Part shown: piece after piece, positions 6,825 through 8,525 of the stretch
Layout: every line of letters begins with the position of its first letter
How positions within the stretch are numbered: the stretch's first letter is position 1
Origin: Candidatus Krumholzibacteriia bacterium
GTDB lineage: Bacteria > Krumholzibacteriota > Krumholzibacteriia > Krumholzibacteriales > Krumholzibacteriaceae
Reading direction: 5' to 3'
Assembly (NCBI GenBank): GCA_028696635.1
Contig: JAQVGR010000051.1
Coordinates: forward strand, 1-8,525
DNA length: 8,525 nucleotides
The notes under the pieces: generated by a model
Told to the model about the DNA's origin: nothing
The model's input: only the letters and a program-made list of their open reading frames with translations
Database searches by the model: none
Made by a program: the position numbers and the translations under genes

Positions 6825-6852
6825 AACATACACGACGCCGGGTAAAAGTCAA
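6825..6852 (-). promoter_or_regulatory. Putative sigma70-type promoter for rpsO
   Basis: On the minus strand TTGACT (6852-6847, five of six to TTGACA) is followed after 16 bases by TATGTT (6830-6825, four of six to TATAAT). The -35 box includes the ribF stop codon (6851-6849), so the promoter begins inside the end of ribF. Transcription would start near 6818 and give a leader of about 100 bases before rpsO. The local sequence is less GC-rich than the genes around it. The match is visual, not scored. Confidence 0.45.
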
Positions 6853-7793
6853 CGTTTCTTTTCCAGGATGCGCGACGCCGTCTCTCTGTCACGCATAAGT
6901 TGTGCCCGGAGCTCGGCCGGCCCGTCGAACCTTCGTTCGTCCCTGATATGCTCGACGCAGTGGACGCGGAGGCGGCTCCCGTAGAGGTCCCCCTCGAAAT
7001 CGAACAGGTGGACCTCTATCGTCATCCGGCCGTCGCACCGCACGGTCGGCGCAGAGCCGACGTTCATCATCCCTCCGTGCAGGCCGGCTGGCGACTCGAT
7101 CAGCACTGCATAGACACCGCCGGGGGGGACGAGCTTCTCGCCGTGGGCGACGCACGCGTTCGCCGTGGGAAAGCCGAGCTCCCGCCCGAACCCCTCGCCG
7201 CTCGTCACGTCGGCGTCGAAGAAGTAGGGCCGGGTGAGGAAGCGGGCCGCGCGGCCGAGGCGCCGCTCGAGCACATCCCTGCGGATCCTCGTGCTCGAGA
7301 CTGCGGTTCCCTCGATCACCACCGGCGGCACGATCGTCACGCCGAACCCTTTCCGGCGCCCCTCGAGCGCCAGCGCCTCGCTCCCCCCCTCGCGCCCCCG
7401 TCCGAGATGAAAATCGTACCCCACGACGAGACGGCGCATCCGCAGAGAGCCGATCAGGCGGCTCTCGATATAGTCGTGGTACCCGGTCAGCGCCGTCCGG
7501 CGGTCGAACGGCTCGATGAATATCGCGTCGAGGCCGAGGCCGCGCAGGAGCGAGATCTTCTCGTCGAGGGTCGTGAGCAGGTCCGGCGAGCGCTCCGGGT
7601 GCGTGACGGAGAGCGGATGCCGGTCGAAGGTGACCAGCACAACGGGCAGCCCTGCCTGCCGCGCCTCGGCGACGGCGGCCCCTATCACCGCCTGGTGCCC
7701 GGCGTGCACCCCGTCGAAGACGCCGATCGTCACGACGGCGGCGCCCCCTGCCGCGGGGAGATCGTCGGGGCCGATGATTCGTACCGGTGCCAT
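6849..7793 (-). CDS. ribF: Bifunctional riboflavin kinase / FMN adenylyltransferase
   Basis: This 314-residue protein phosphorylates riboflavin to FMN and then adenylylates FMN to FAD in the cytoplasm. The N-terminal nucleotidyltransferase domain has GVFDGVHAGH (24-33), the HxGH-type signature, plus VVGYDFHLGRGREG (123-136) and AVSSTRIR (164-171). The C-terminal riboflavin kinase domain has GRELGFPTAN (203-212), GGVYAV (225-230), MNVGSAPTV (243-251) and EVHLFDFEGDLYG (260-272), which includes the usual catalytic glutamate. Both domains are complete and the length is typical. The ATG is four bases after the truB stop; only a weak GGCGAG precedes it, so translation is probably coupled to truB. 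The stop codon overlaps the putative rpsO promoter. Confidence 0.97.
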   Translation of the reverse strand: MAPVRIIGPDDLPAAGGAAVVTIGVFDGVHAGHQAVIGAAVAEARQAGLPVVLVTFDRHPLSVTHPERSPDLLTTLDEKISLLRGLGLDAIFIEPFDRRTALTGYHDYIESRLIGSLRMRRLVVGYDFHLGRGREGGSEALALEGRRKGFGVTIVPPVVIEGTAVSSTRIRRDVLERRLGRAARFLTRPYFFDADVTSGEGFGRELGFPTANACVAHGEKLVPPGGVYAVLIESPAGLHGGMMNVGSAPTVRCDGRMTIEVHLFDFEGDLYGSRLRVHCVEHIRDERRFDGPAELRAQLMRDRETASRILEKKR

Positions 7794-7797
7794 GGGA

Positions 7798-8525
7798 TCA
7801 CTCGCCGCCGGCGAAGACGCGCCGCAGCTCCAGCAGCCCTCCGGGGCCGGCCTCGGCGATCGCCTCGAGCTGTTTCCCGGGGCCTGCGAGCCGGACGAGG
7901 GTCCCCGCCCGCAGTCCCGCGCCCGCGGAGCGCGGGGCGATCCCGTTGCGCACGCCCTGCGTCTGCGCGGGGGTCAGCTCGACGGCGGGCATGTGCCGCA
8001 TCGCCTCGTACAATGAATGCCCCGGCGATTCCATGCCGGCGAGCCGCTCGAGCTCGCCGTCGCCGACCGCCGAGGCGACGTCGAAATGCCCGATCCGGGT
8101 CCGCACGAGGCCGTGCAGGTGGGCGGGGACGCCGAGGGCGGCGCCGAGCTCCTCGGCGAGCACGCGCACGTACATCCCCCGCGAGCACGTCACCTCGACG
8201 GTGAACAGCGGGGGATCGAAGGCGGCAAGCTCGATCGACCAGGTCTGGACCTCCCGGGGCTCCCGATCGACCTGCTCCCCCCGCCGCGCGAGGGTGTAGA
8301 GCGGAGTGCCGCGGTGCTTGAGGGCCGAGTACATCGGCGGCACCTGCATGCGCCTTCCGAGAAAGCGGGGAAGCGCCGCGCGGACGGCGTCCTCGGTCAC
8401 CTCCCGCCATTCGCCGGCGGCAGTCACCGCGCCCGTCGCGTCGTGCGTGTCGGTCGAGGCGCCGAGCATGACGTCGGCCACGTAGGTCTTCGGCAGGTCC
8501 ATCAGGTACCCGGAGAGCTTCGTCG
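7798..8525 (-). CDS. truB: tRNA pseudouridine(55) synthase, N-terminus outside window
   Basis: TruB makes pseudouridine 55 in the T-loop of most tRNAs. The frame remains open through 8525, and the residues before the Met at 8502 (TKLSGYL) match the normal TruB interior. That Met is therefore not the start, and the gene continues past the right edge. The visible part includes KTYVADVMLGASTDTHDATG, the QVPPMYSALKHRGTPLYTLAR segment, and CSRGMYVRVLAEELGAALG followed by AHLHGLVRTRIGHF. A short PUA-like C-terminal domain ends in LLELRRVFAGGE. The catalytic-Asp region (GxLDPxAxG) lies upstream of the window and cannot be checked. The usual GTYIR is GMYVR here, with Tyr and Arg kept. truB followed by ribF and rpsO is a widely conserved order, and rbfA and infB are expected further upstream. 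Confidence 0.95.
   Translation of the reverse strand, partial: TKLSGYLMDLPKTYVADVMLGASTDTHDATGAVTAAGEWREVTEDAVRAALPRFLGRRMQVPPMYSALKHRGTPLYTLARRGEQVDREPREVQTWSIELAAFDPPLFTVEVTCSRGMYVRVLAEELGAALGVPAHLHGLVRTRIGHFDVASAVGDGELERLAGMESPGHSLYEAMRHMPAVELTPAQTQGVRNGIAPRSAGAGLRAGTLVRLAGPGKQLEAIAEAGPGGLLELRRVFAGGE

Noticed and set aside
6900..8204. A 434-codon open frame on the plus strand, opposite ribF and truB
   Set aside because: It is in codon register with ribF and runs out of frame into truB. It becomes Arg/Ala-rich low-complexity sequence and has no recognisable domain, so it is a GC-bias shadow.
1..8525. CRISPR arrays, tRNA or rRNA genes, insertion sequences, toxin-antitoxin or defence genes
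   Set aside because: No regularly spaced repeats, tRNA-like folds, transposase motifs or long terminal inverted repeats were seen by eye. The window is accounted for by the listed genes and two short leaders.

Overview
The window is a compact piece of a GC-rich bacterial chromosome, coding almost end to end, with no sign of mobile DNA. From the right edge leftward on the minus strand runs a classic translation and RNA-processing block: truB (cut by the window edge), ribF, rpsO and pnp. A single-domain M16 zinc peptidase, dut, and a membrane-anchored polysaccharide deacetylase follow. On the plus strand at the left edge are the tail of an unidentified two-helix membrane protein and a DUF4388 (PATAN) protein that converges on the deacetylase.

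Layout: 1-426 (+) is the C-terminal part of a membrane protein. 439-1584 (+) is the DUF4388 protein. After a 10-base tail-to-tail gap the minus-strand genes are 1595-2506 (deacetylase), 2503-2982 (dut), 2999-4279 (M16 peptidase), 4289-6361 (pnp), 6450-6719 (rpsO), 6849-7793 (ribF) and 7798-8525 (truB, partial). Junctions are tight: a 4-base ATGA overlap for dut/deacetylase, and gaps of 16, 9 and 4 bases for M16/dut, pnp/M16 and truB/ribF. Only two gaps are long enough for regulation. The 129-base ribF-rpsO gap has a plausible sigma70-type promoter, a perfect 7-bp hairpin and a strong Shine-Dalgarno. The 88-base rpsO-pnp gap has a GC-rich stem-loop followed by a short T-run.

Functionally the minus-strand block joins tRNA pseudouridylation (TruB), FMN/FAD synthesis (RibF), small-subunit assembly (S15), RNA turnover (PNPase), dUTP removal (Dut), a processing-peptidase-like protease and a cell-envelope deacetylase. 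The order truB-ribF-rpsO-pnp followed by an M16 peptidase and a polysaccharide deacetylase resembles the Bacillus subtilis truB-ribC-rpsO-pnpA-ylxY-mlpA region, here with dut added and the last genes rearranged.

The organism cannot be fixed from this window. High GC content, occasional ATA isoleucine codons and a DUF4388 protein would fit a GC-rich environmental lineage (for example Eisenbacteria/Krumholzibacteria-like, Acidobacteria or a deltaproteobacterial relative), but this is a weak inference. I see no convincing undescribed defence or mobile system. The least ordinary items are the DUF4388-TM-pseudopilin-like protein, the rpsO leader, and the coupling of dut to an envelope enzyme.
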